Position numbers and translations under genes: made by a program. The notes beneath the pieces were generated by a model, which made no database searches, was not told the origin of the DNA, and saw only the letters and a list, made by a program, of their open reading frames with translations. From positions 3,658,001 to 3,722,000 of the forward strand of contig OZ246981.1 of the NCBI GenBank assembly GCA_965232455.1: 64,000 bases of DNA, given 5' to 3'. How positions within the stretch are numbered: position 1 is the first letter of the stretch; each line of letters begins with the position of its first letter. Source of the stretch: JBFGFX01 sp965232455. Its GTDB lineage: Bacteria; Pseudomonadota; Gammaproteobacteria; Steroidobacterales; Woeseiaceae. This document shows positions 17,532-26,021 of the stretch, one piece after another.

Positions 17532-17554
17532 AAAGTATCGATTATCGATACTTT
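17532..17554. promoter_or_regulatory. Perfect palindrome upstream of the lipoprotein operon
   Basis: Two 11-bp arms, AAAGTATCGAT and its exact complement, flank a single T. The site is about 107 bp upstream of the first lipoprotein gene (minus strand) in a 250-bp gap with no gene. Position and symmetry suggest an operator; on the plus strand it is followed by extra T residues, so a terminator role is the alternative. Confidence 0.55.
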
Positions 17555-17676
17555 TTGGTAGCGAGATGCGCTATCGAACGGGGAGCGCGAACCGCGACTC
17601 CGGGAAAAGCGCGCGATGTGTCAGGGGTTTGTTGGAGACAGGCGCAAGCGACGAGGGCTGCGCCCGCCGGGACGGA

Positions 17677-18294
17677 CTAGCGGTATTCGCAGTAGGAGCT
17701 GCCGGCGGTCTGGAAGTGCGGTTCGCCGTAACGTCTGACGGCCTCGAAGGTCTGCGCGGCGGCGGCCCTGCAGATGCCGAACTCCTTGGCATCCAGGATG
17801 CTCAAGGGTCCCAAGGTCTGGCACGAGGCTTTCATGTCCTCGTAAAAGGCCTCGTCGCAGGACGTACGGTTTTCCCCGTAAGTCACGTATCCGTGCCGAT
17901 AACAGAAATCGTGACTGACGCAGGCCTTGCGAAACTTCTCCGCCTGCCGCTCGAAATCCTCGCTCAGGAGCAGCACCACCTCGGGGACCGAACAGCCGAC
18001 GGGCTTGCCGCCGCCGCAGGGATGTTTTGGCTCGGTCCAGGAACGCCTGGCGATGCTGGCGATGTCGGCAAAATCGACACTGTCCGTCTTGCCGACAATT
18101 TTGCTGCCGCGGACTTCGACGACCACCATTTCCAGCTTGCGGCCATCTTTCGTTTCAATCTCGACGGTATCGCCGGCCTCGACCCCGGTGCGAATGTGGT
18201 CGGGGCGCGGAAGTATTTCGTGCCGTGGCGTAACGCTGCAGGACGTCGCGGCGAGCGCCGCCAGGATGACGATTGTTCTGACGAAATCTCGCAT
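17677..18294 (-). CDS. Phospholipase A2-like lipoprotein
   Basis: A 205-residue lipoprotein (lipobox AATSC, Cys19). Residues about 38-75 form a small beta domain (GDTVEIETKDGRKLEMVVVEVRGSKIVG). The C-terminal part carries a PLA2-like active site: CVSHDFCYRHG with the His128-Asp129 dyad, then SCDEAFYEDMKASC, giving the C-xx-HD-x-C-Y...CD-xx-F-xxx-M pattern. Cys125, 131, 146 and 158 could form the stabilising disulfides. A metal loop may be supplied by GGGKPVGC (94-101). It would hydrolyse phospholipid ester bonds at the cell surface or in the periplasm. Activity is inferred, not shown. Confidence 0.72.
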   Translation of the reverse strand: MRDFVRTIVILAALAATSCSVTPRHEILPRPDHIRTGVEAGDTVEIETKDGRKLEMVVVEVRGSKIVGKTDSVDFADIASIARRSWTEPKHPCGGGKPVGCSVPEVVLLLSEDFERQAEKFRKACVSHDFCYRHGYVTYGENRTSCDEAFYEDMKASCQTLGPLSILDAKEFGICRAAAAQTFEAVRRYGEPHFQTAGSSYCEYR

Positions 18295-18352
18295 GTTGCG
18301 TCGCATTTTAGCGTTGCGCGGATGCATTTACAGTGCGCAGCCACCGCGGCTC

Positions 18353-20452
<2,100 letters not shown>

Positions 20453-20535
20453 GACTCAAGGTTTTACCACAAGCTCACCGGTCTGCGTATACCTCTTCAT
20501 TGAGGCCCAAACAGCGCAGATCGCGGCAAATTCGA

Positions 20536-21375
20536 TCATTCGTTGCGTTCGGTCGGCGCCGCGGCAAAGCCCTCCAGAATCCGCAACCATTCCCCGGTCA
20601 TTATCGCGAGCGCCCGCTCGCCCTTTTCCGCGCTCGCGAGCGTGGCGTCGCCGTAGATTCCCGTCTCCGAATAATTCGGATCGCGCGGATTGTCCGAAAA
20701 AACCCCGGGCTGGTAACCCCCGTAGTCCTTGGGGGCACGATCGCCGTAGTCTTGCACGGCCAGTTCCATGTTTACCTTGTCGGGCTGCAGGAACAGGTTG
20801 ATCGAGGTTTCGATCTCATCCGAATGGCCGCCTTCCCGCTGCTCCTGAAGCGCCGAGCTCTCCTCCGTTTCGAGATCTCCCCAGGACACCACCAGTGTCG
20901 GCACACCGGCCTGCACGCGGATTTCCCTCGCGGCGATCGATATCGGCAAACCGGTGGCGTTGCCGATTCCAGTGTTCAAAAAGACCAGTCGTTGTGCGCC
21001 GCTGCGAACGAGCGACATACCCACTTCCTGGACGTAGTCGGCAAAAACCGCCGCGTCCGAAACCTCCGTGCCGGGAAAGTCGCGAAACGCCGGGAACCAG
21101 CCGTGCAGGATCGGCGGCGCGACGACGACGTCTCTGGCCTCGATCGCCCTGACAAGCAGATACCGCATGACCACGGCATCGGCGTTCATCGGCAGATGGG
21201 GTCCGTGCTCTTTCGCACCGGCGCCGAACGGCACGATGACAATTGGCGTCGTCGCCAGTCGCTCCTGCGCCGCGGGCCAGCTGAGTTCGCCCAGCCAGAC
21301 ACCGGGTGTCTGCGCGGCACACCCCAGGGACATGAACAGTGACAACCCGATCGCCAGCCTGCGCCTCAACACCAT
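20536..21375 (-). CDS. Creatininase family lipoprotein
   Basis: About 279 residues. A signal peptide ends in a lipobox (LFMSLGCAAQ), unusual because most creatininase-family enzymes are cytoplasmic. The catalytic framework is present: VIVPFGAGAKEHGPHLPMNADA (metal-binding Glu, His, Asp), a Gly-Asn loop NTGIGNATGLP, and the acidic motif GGHSDEIETS corresponding to the family's GHAGEIETS. Members are Zn/Mn amidohydrolases acting on cyclic amides and similar bonds. The substrate is unknown. An earlier in-frame Met lies 4 codons upstream. It has no obvious operon partner. Confidence 0.83.
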   Translation of the reverse strand: MVLRRRLAIGLSLFMSLGCAAQTPGVWLGELSWPAAQERLATTPIVIVPFGAGAKEHGPHLPMNADAVVMRYLLVRAIEARDVVVAPPILHGWFPAFRDFPGTEVSDAAVFADYVQEVGMSLVRSGAQRLVFLNTGIGNATGLPISIAAREIRVQAGVPTLVVSWGDLETEESSALQEQREGGHSDEIETSINLFLQPDKVNMELAVQDYGDRAPKDYGGYQPGVFSDNPRDPNYSETGIYGDATLASAEKGERALAIMTGEWLRILEGFAAAPTERNE

Positions 21376-21494
21376 TGTCCGTCTCACCGATTTGCGCGAC
21401 TCGAAATCCAGAGCAAAGCGCGTTCACGGCGGCTTGTCAAACCGCTAGCGGTGTCGTTGCGCAACTCCGAATACCGGCGAGGGCGTGTCCGAAT

Positions 21495-22262
21495 TCAAGG
21501 AATCTGAATCTGGACGTCCCACAGATAGTCCTGGTGGTGCGGGCAGGCCTCGTTGATCTGCCTCAATGCCCTTTCCGTTCGACCTCCGGCGACTTCCTCG
21601 ATGATTGCGGCGCGCGTTCTCATCAGTGATCGATGGTCGTCCGCCGACATCGTCAGCAGCCGGCGCCACTGCCCGCCGAGATTGTGCTGCAATATCGCCC
21701 ATCCGCCCAACTCTCCTTCGGCAACTTTCCGGTTGTAGATGGGCGCAATGTATTCCCGCATCAGTTCATCCGTTCGGTCCTCGGTGGCCATGTCGCACTG
21801 CATGTACATCGAGAATCGTACGGCGCCGGCGGCATTGCCGTCGAGGGAGCTGCTGAGCCCGTCCGTCGCCTGCCAGATGTAATCTTCGTGAACCGGACAG
21901 GCCTCGCTGAACGCGCGCCCCGCTTCCGGCGTCGATTCCTCGATGATTTCGCCCAGCGCGCCGGACGCGTCGAGAATGCTGTCCATGTCGGCGGCGTTCA
22001 ATACCAGCGCCCGACGCCACTTTCCGCCGACGAAATGCGCCAGCCACGACCAGCCCAGGATGTCGCCGTGTTCGACGGCCGCGTTGTAGTGCGGTGCGTA
22101 GCTCCGCGCGATAATCTCGTCCGCTCGTGCCTCCGCCGCGGGATTACACTCGAAGTAGGTCACGTAAACGTAGGCGAGGCGCGGCGTTTCAGTTTGTGGG
22201 TTTGCACTGACCGGAAACAACAGCAGCAGTGAAAAAATCGCCCAGGCGACTGTTTTTGTCAT
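21495..22262 (-). CDS. Secreted protein with two tandem alpha/beta repeats
   Basis: A 255-residue protein with a signal peptide (TVAWAIFSLLLLFPVSANPQ). The mature part is two similar halves: residues about 30-130 (from YVYVTYFECNPAAEARADEI to ACPVHEDYIWQ) and about 150-250 (from FSMYMQCDMATEDRTDEL to ACPHHQDYLWD). Shared anchors are C-(N/D)-x-A, APxYN, GxxLGGxWRR and EACPxHxDYxW. The pattern suggests two dimeric ferredoxin-like domains fused into one chain. Function unknown. The frame continues upstream of the ATG through the next gene region but without coding character, so the Met before the signal peptide was used. Confidence 0.8.
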   Translation of the reverse strand: MTKTVAWAIFSLLLLFPVSANPQTETPRLAYVYVTYFECNPAAEARADEIIARSYAPHYNAAVEHGDILGWSWLAHFVGGKWRRALVLNAADMDSILDASGALGEIIEESTPEAGRAFSEACPVHEDYIWQATDGLSSSLDGNAAGAVRFSMYMQCDMATEDRTDELMREYIAPIYNRKVAEGELGGWAILQHNLGGQWRRLLTMSADDHRSLMRTRAAIIEEVAGGRTERALRQINEACPHHQDYLWDVQIQIP

Positions 22263-22399
22263 CGCTATCTCCCTGGCAGGAACGGCGCGCAAATCGCACC
22301 GTTGCACTACAAATATAGCAGTTCGGCGCCAAACTGCCGGGGAGCGAAGCGCGCCGTGTCGCCGGCAAAAAGTGATTTTTGCCGGCGCTTGCGCGGTTG

Positions 22400-22840
22400 C
22401 TAACGCAGATCGATATCGTGCTCGAGATAGGCCTTCAGGCACGTGGCCATGTGCATCCAGCCGCCGCAATTGTCGTGAGAACCCTTGAGACCTTCTGCGT
22501 CCGTCGGCCAGCCTTCCTCGCTGATACTCAGGCGCGTATTTCCGTCGTCGGTTTCCTCGAACTCGAAAATCACTTTTACGTCGTAGTCGTTGCCGCTGGT
22601 TTTTTGCCAATCTCCGGAATTGAGCTTCAGTTCGATGCGGCTGTTCGTGTCGACGGTTTCCACCGTGACCGGGTGATCTCCCCAGGCCTCCCAGTTCCAA
22701 ATGATTCGCTCGCCGGCGACGAGGTCGCCGCTGCTGCTATCCGTGAAGTATCGCGACAACCGATCGCTGGACACCACCGCGTCGAATACCTCGCTGACCG
22801 GACGCCTGATTTTTATGCTCACCGTGTAGTTTCTGGACAT
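22400..22840 (-). CDS. SRPBCC/AHSA1 family protein
   Basis: A 146-residue helix-grip protein: it opens SRNYTVSIKIRRPVSEVFDAVVSSDRLSRYFTDSSSG, the standard AHSA1 start, and ends in a long helix GWMHMATCLKAYLEHDIDLR. Members bind hydrophobic ligands or act as co-chaperones. The start follows AAGGGAGGAAAG, an excellent ribosome site. It is divergent from the ArsR-type gene across a short AT-rich palindromic region. ArsR/AHSA1 neighbours are common and the ArsR protein usually controls the pair. Confidence 0.87.
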   Translation of the reverse strand: MSRNYTVSIKIRRPVSEVFDAVVSSDRLSRYFTDSSSGDLVAGERIIWNWEAWGDHPVTVETVDTNSRIELKLNSGDWQKTSGNDYDVKVIFEFEETDDGNTRLSISEEGWPTDAEGLKGSHDNCGGWMHMATCLKAYLEHDIDLR

Positions 22841-22872
22841 GCGCTTTCCTCCCTTTTTGTGTTGCAAAATAC

Positions 22873-22888
22873 GTTATATTTTTATAAC
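22873..22888. promoter_or_regulatory. AT-rich inverted repeat between SRPBCC and ArsR genes
   Basis: GTTATA and TATAAC flank TTTT in the only AT-rich stretch of the divergent gap. It also offers TATAAC-like -10 elements on both strands. It ends 11 nt before the arsR-type ATG and lies 33 nt from the SRPBCC start, so a bound repressor would cover both promoters. Best guess: ArsR operator overlapping the promoters. Confidence 0.6.
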
Positions 22889-22899
22889 ATGTTTGTCAA

Positions 22900-23241
22900 A
22901 TGGCAACAAAACGTAAAACGCACAACGACGGCGACGATCGGGTGTTCAAAGCCCTTGCCGGGTCGGATCGTCGACACATTCTGGATCTGCTTCGGGACGG
23001 ACCTTTGACGACCGGCGACATCTGCAAGAAGCTTCCGCACCTCAATCGTTGTACGGTGATGCAACACCTCGGCGTCCTTGAAACCGCCGAACTGGTCATT
23101 ACGAAAAAGCGTGGCCGCAGCCGCTGGAACTATCTGGACGTTGCGCCGATACAAGGCATTTACACCCGCTGGATCGGCGACTACGCCAGCCCGTCGGCGC
23201 ATCTGCTCAGCAGACTCAAGCGGGACCTCGAATCCGCGTAG
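22900..23241 (+). CDS. ArsR-family winged-helix transcriptional regulator
   Basis: A 113-residue regulator: RVFKALAGSDRRHILDLLRDGPLTTGDICKKLPHLNRCTVMQHLGVLETAELVITKKRGRSRWNYLD is a classic ArsR winged helix (recognition helix around HLNRCTVMQHLGVLE). The standard metal site ELCVCDL is absent (reads DICKKLP), so it is likely a non-metal member, as usual for AHSA1-linked regulators. The ATG has no visible ribosome binding site and the -10-like element lies only about 12 nt upstream, so the mRNA may be leaderless. It probably represses itself and the divergent SRPBCC gene. Confidence 0.87.
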   Translation: MATKRKTHNDGDDRVFKALAGSDRRHILDLLRDGPLTTGDICKKLPHLNRCTVMQHLGVLETAELVITKKRGRSRWNYLDVAPIQGIYTRWIGDYASPSAHLLSRLKRDLESA

Positions 23242-23311
23242 GCGTGCGGTTACGGCCCGTTTCGAGACGGGTTCTGACTTCTTCCGTCCGGCAATTGTTA
23301 GACTTGGCGCC

Positions 23312-24112
23312 ATGCCACGCGCGTACTTTGTCTCCGATCTGCACATTTCCTCCGCAGACGATCCGAAAGCATCGTTGTTTCTCGGTTTCCTGCGCGGCCT
23401 GCCCGGCTCGAAGGGCGTCAGCCATCTGTTTCTACTGGGCGATATCTTCGACATGTGGCTTGCCGATCACGCCTACTTCATCGACCGGTACCGGGAGGTG
23501 ATCGCCGAGCTCGTCCGTTTACACGAAGAGGGCGTCGAAATTCACTATTTCGAGGGCAACCATGACCTGCACCTGCGAAAGTACTGGGCGGACCGGCTCG
23601 GCTTTTTCGTACACGGCGGGCCGATCTATCTCGAGCTCGAGGGACGGACGCTGCGCTTGGAGCACGGCGACCAGATGGACCCGGACGACCGCGGCTACCG
23701 GTTCCTGCGTTGGTTCCTGAGAACGCCGCCGATGCGATTCCTGACGCACCATCTCCCCGGCAATCTGGCCGCCCGCATCGGTGAACGGGCCAGCCGGACG
23801 AGCCGGAGCTACACCTCGGAAACGAAAACGATCTCGAACGACGACGCAATCCGGAAGATCCGGGCTCACGCTCGACGCGCGTACGAACAACGGCCGTTCG
23901 ATATCCTGGTTTCCGGGCACGTACATATCAGAGACGACCACACGGTGGAGACGCCAACCGGGACGTTCCGGTCGGTTAATCTCGGCACCTGGCTGGATGC
24001 GCCCTGCTACCTGTTGCTGGACGAATCGGACGCGCAAATTCGCGAGTTGAAGTCGGCCGATGTGGCACAATTGGCGCAACATCGAACAATCCCGGTATCT
24101 GAAACCTCATGA
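23312..24112 (+). CDS. UDP-2,3-diacylglucosamine diphosphatase-like metallophosphoesterase (LpxH family)
   Basis: A 266-residue calcineurin-like phosphoesterase. Metal motifs are D9-x-H11 (SDLHIS), GDIFD (43-47), GNHD (82-85) and GHVHIRDDH. Length and layout fit LpxH, which cleaves UDP-2,3-diacyl-GlcN to lipid X in lipid A synthesis, and the next genes also point to lipid A. Classical E. coli-type LpxH has GNRD; GNHD is more like LpxH-related paralogues, so the exact substrate is uncertain. The ATG follows the arsR-type gene after 70 bp and its stop overlaps the next start (ATGA). Confidence 0.8.
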   Translation: MPRAYFVSDLHISSADDPKASLFLGFLRGLPGSKGVSHLFLLGDIFDMWLADHAYFIDRYREVIAELVRLHEEGVEIHYFEGNHDLHLRKYWADRLGFFVHGGPIYLELEGRTLRLEHGDQMDPDDRGYRFLRWFLRTPPMRFLTHHLPGNLAARIGERASRTSRSYTSETKTISNDDAIRKIRAHARRAYEQRPFDILVSGHVHIRDDHTVETPTGTFRSVNLGTWLDAPCYLLLDESDAQIRELKSADVAQLAQHRTIPVSETS

Positions 24113-25047
24113 CCCCCGTCAAAACAGCGGTCGTCGGCGTCGGCCATCAGGGCCGCTGGCACGCCGATAAATTCGCCGCACTCGAGCGGTCGACCCTGGT
24201 TGCCGTCGTCGATGCCGATGCGGAGACCCGGAATACAGTCGCCGCCGAACTGCACGTGACGGCTGTCGCGGACTATCGCGATCTCATCGGCGAAGTCGAT
24301 GCGGTCAGCATTGCAACGCCGACCCCGTCGCATTTCGAGATTGTCGGGACGTTCCTCGAAAACGGCGTGCACGTACTCGTCGAAAAACCGCTGACCTCAA
24401 CCGTCGACGAAGCCCGGCAGCTGGTTGAACTGGCGGACGCCAGGAAAGTCGTCCTGCAGGTCGGTCATCTGGAACGTTTCAACCCGGCCGTCATGGCCGT
24501 CGCACCCACCGTTTCCGAACCGCGTTTCATCGAGTCGCTGCGCATTGCGCCCTATAAGCCGCGCGGCCTCGACGTCAGTGTCGTGCTGGACCTCATGATC
24601 CACGACATCGACCTGATTCACAGCTTCGCGCGCTCGAGAATGGTCAACGTCGACGCCGTCGGTACATCCATATTCTCGAAGAACATCGACATCGCAAACG
24701 CCCGGATTACGTTCGACAACGGCTGCGTGGCGAACGTGACGAGCAGCCGCATCAGCCTCAAGACCGAACGGGCAATCCGAATATTCGAGGCCAGCGCGTA
24801 TCACTCGATCGATTTGTTCGCAAAATCGGCGACAAGCTATCGCGCCAAAATCGAAGGCCCGGTCGAGAGTCCCGAAGACATCTCGATCGATGCGTCGTCG
24901 TTCGAGTCGAGCGACGCACTACTCGAACAGGCCGACGCCTTCCTCATATCCGTAACGGGCGGCCCGCCGCCGCTGGTAAACGGGCGTACCGCAATGGACG
25001 CGCTGGAAACGGCCGTCGCCATCGGGGAGCAAATCGAAGTTCCTTGA
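24109..25047 (+). CDS. Gfo/Idh/MocA family oxidoreductase, possibly GnnA-like
   Basis: A 312-residue NAD(P)-dependent sugar dehydrogenase. The Rossmann motif is VVGVGHQG (8-15), the cofactor/catalytic EKP lies at 92-94 and the conserved QVGHLERFNP follows. The gene is coupled to the LpxH-like gene (ATGA) and is convergent with lpxA, 70 bp apart. In Acidithiobacillus and others a family member, GnnA, oxidises UDP-GlcNAc at C3 for 2,3-diamino lipid A and is encoded by lpxA. That role is an inference; no aminotransferase partner (GnnB) is in the window. Confidence 0.8.
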   Translation: MTPVKTAVVGVGHQGRWHADKFAALERSTLVAVVDADAETRNTVAAELHVTAVADYRDLIGEVDAVSIATPTPSHFEIVGTFLENGVHVLVEKPLTSTVDEARQLVELADARKVVLQVGHLERFNPAVMAVAPTVSEPRFIESLRIAPYKPRGLDVSVVLDLMIHDIDLIHSFARSRMVNVDAVGTSIFSKNIDIANARITFDNGCVANVTSSRISLKTERAIRIFEASAYHSIDLFAKSATSYRAKIEGPVESPEDISIDASSFESSDALLEQADAFLISVTGGPPPLVNGRTAMDALETAVAIGEQIEVP

Positions 25048-25100
25048 GGACTGTTAACACGACGCGCGCAGGCCTGAAGCAAAGCGCGCCCGCCCTGACC

Positions 25101-25118
25101 GAGGCCCGTTCCGGGCTC
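25101..25118. terminator. Weak hairpin between convergent oxidoreductase and lpxA genes
   Basis: GCCCG and CGGGC form a 5-bp stem around TTC, flanked by GAG/CTC, at the end of lpxA. It could serve both convergent transcripts. There is no T run; low confidence. Confidence 0.25.
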
Positions 25119-25909
25119 TAGGACCGTTTGCCCTTCCTGCCACCGGTCAGAAATCCGTAGTGGCCGTATTTTGTCTTGACCGCCAGCCAATCGCGCAGAT
25201 AAATGATTTCTTCGGTATCCGGAACTCCGGACAGCAACTTGTCACCCTGCTTCAGTGCGCGAAAGGCGGTCTCCAGCGCTTTGTAACGCTCGCCGCTGAT
25301 ACCGTTCCGCTTGAGGCCCAAGGTATTGAGGCGATAGTGGCGTACGGGCGTGCCGCCGATCATCATGAACGGCAGCGCGTCTTTGCGCAGCGGGGCATAG
25401 GCCGCAACCATGCAAAACGATCCGATCCGCGTGAACTGGTGAGTCGCAGCCATGCCACCCATGACGGCGTTTCGGCCGACCTCGACGTGACCGGCCAAGG
25501 TAGCGTTGTTCGTCAATACGACGTTGTCACCCACCGTGCAGTCGTGACCGACATGCGAGCAGGTCATGAAAAAACAGTTTGAGCCGACGCGCGTCTCGCC
25601 TGCGGGTTCATAACCGCGATTGATGGTCACGAATTCGCGCATGACGTTGTTGTCGCCGATGTGGACCCAGGTTTCCGAACCGTCGTAGGACGTGTGCTGG
25701 GGCTCCCCGCCGATGACGACGTGAGCGTCGATCGTGTTGTTCTTACCGATCCTGGTGAATTGCCGGATCACCGCATACGGTCCAATCCGGGTGCCGGCGC
25801 CGATATGTACGTCGCCCTCGATGACGGCGCCCGGCCCAATCCGAACGCTTGGATCGACCACGGCATCTCGCGAGACAACCGCCGTTGCATGGATGAGTGA
25901 TTCGGTCAT
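25118..25909 (-). CDS. lpxA: Acyl-ACP--UDP-GlcNAc O-acyltransferase LpxA
   Basis: A 263-residue left-handed beta-helix enzyme, close to the 262 of E. coli. Hexapeptide repeats run through VRIGPGAVIEGDVHIGAGTRIGPYAVI and later coils. The catalytic region SHVGHDCTVGDNVVLTNNATLAGHV holds the histidines equivalent to E. coli His122, His125 and His144, and THQF keeps His160. It transfers a hydroxyacyl chain to position 3 of UDP-GlcNAc (or a 3-amino analogue). Several substrate-pocket residues differ from E. coli. It is not beside lpxB/lpxD/fabZ as usual, so this may be a second or relocated copy. Confidence 0.87.
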   Translation of the reverse strand: MTESLIHATAVVSRDAVVDPSVRIGPGAVIEGDVHIGAGTRIGPYAVIRQFTRIGKNNTIDAHVVIGGEPQHTSYDGSETWVHIGDNNVMREFVTINRGYEPAGETRVGSNCFFMTCSHVGHDCTVGDNVVLTNNATLAGHVEVGRNAVMGGMAATHQFTRIGSFCMVAAYAPLRKDALPFMMIGGTPVRHYRLNTLGLKRNGISGERYKALETAFRALKQGDKLLSGVPDTEEIIYLRDWLAVKTKYGHYGFLTGGRKGKRS

Positions 25910-26021
25910 TTGATATCCGAGCAGCGGTGCAAAGCATCCGTTATTAGAGTTGCTTCCGACATTTCTGCAATAATCCAACGGCGTGCGCGAAGCGCCGGAA
26001 ATCCAAGAGTCCCCTACCGCG

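Noticed and set aside
22890..23008. ATG at 22890 as start of a longer or different product in the ArsR region
   Set aside because: It lies in another frame with no domain; the frame from 22900 gives a full winged helix.
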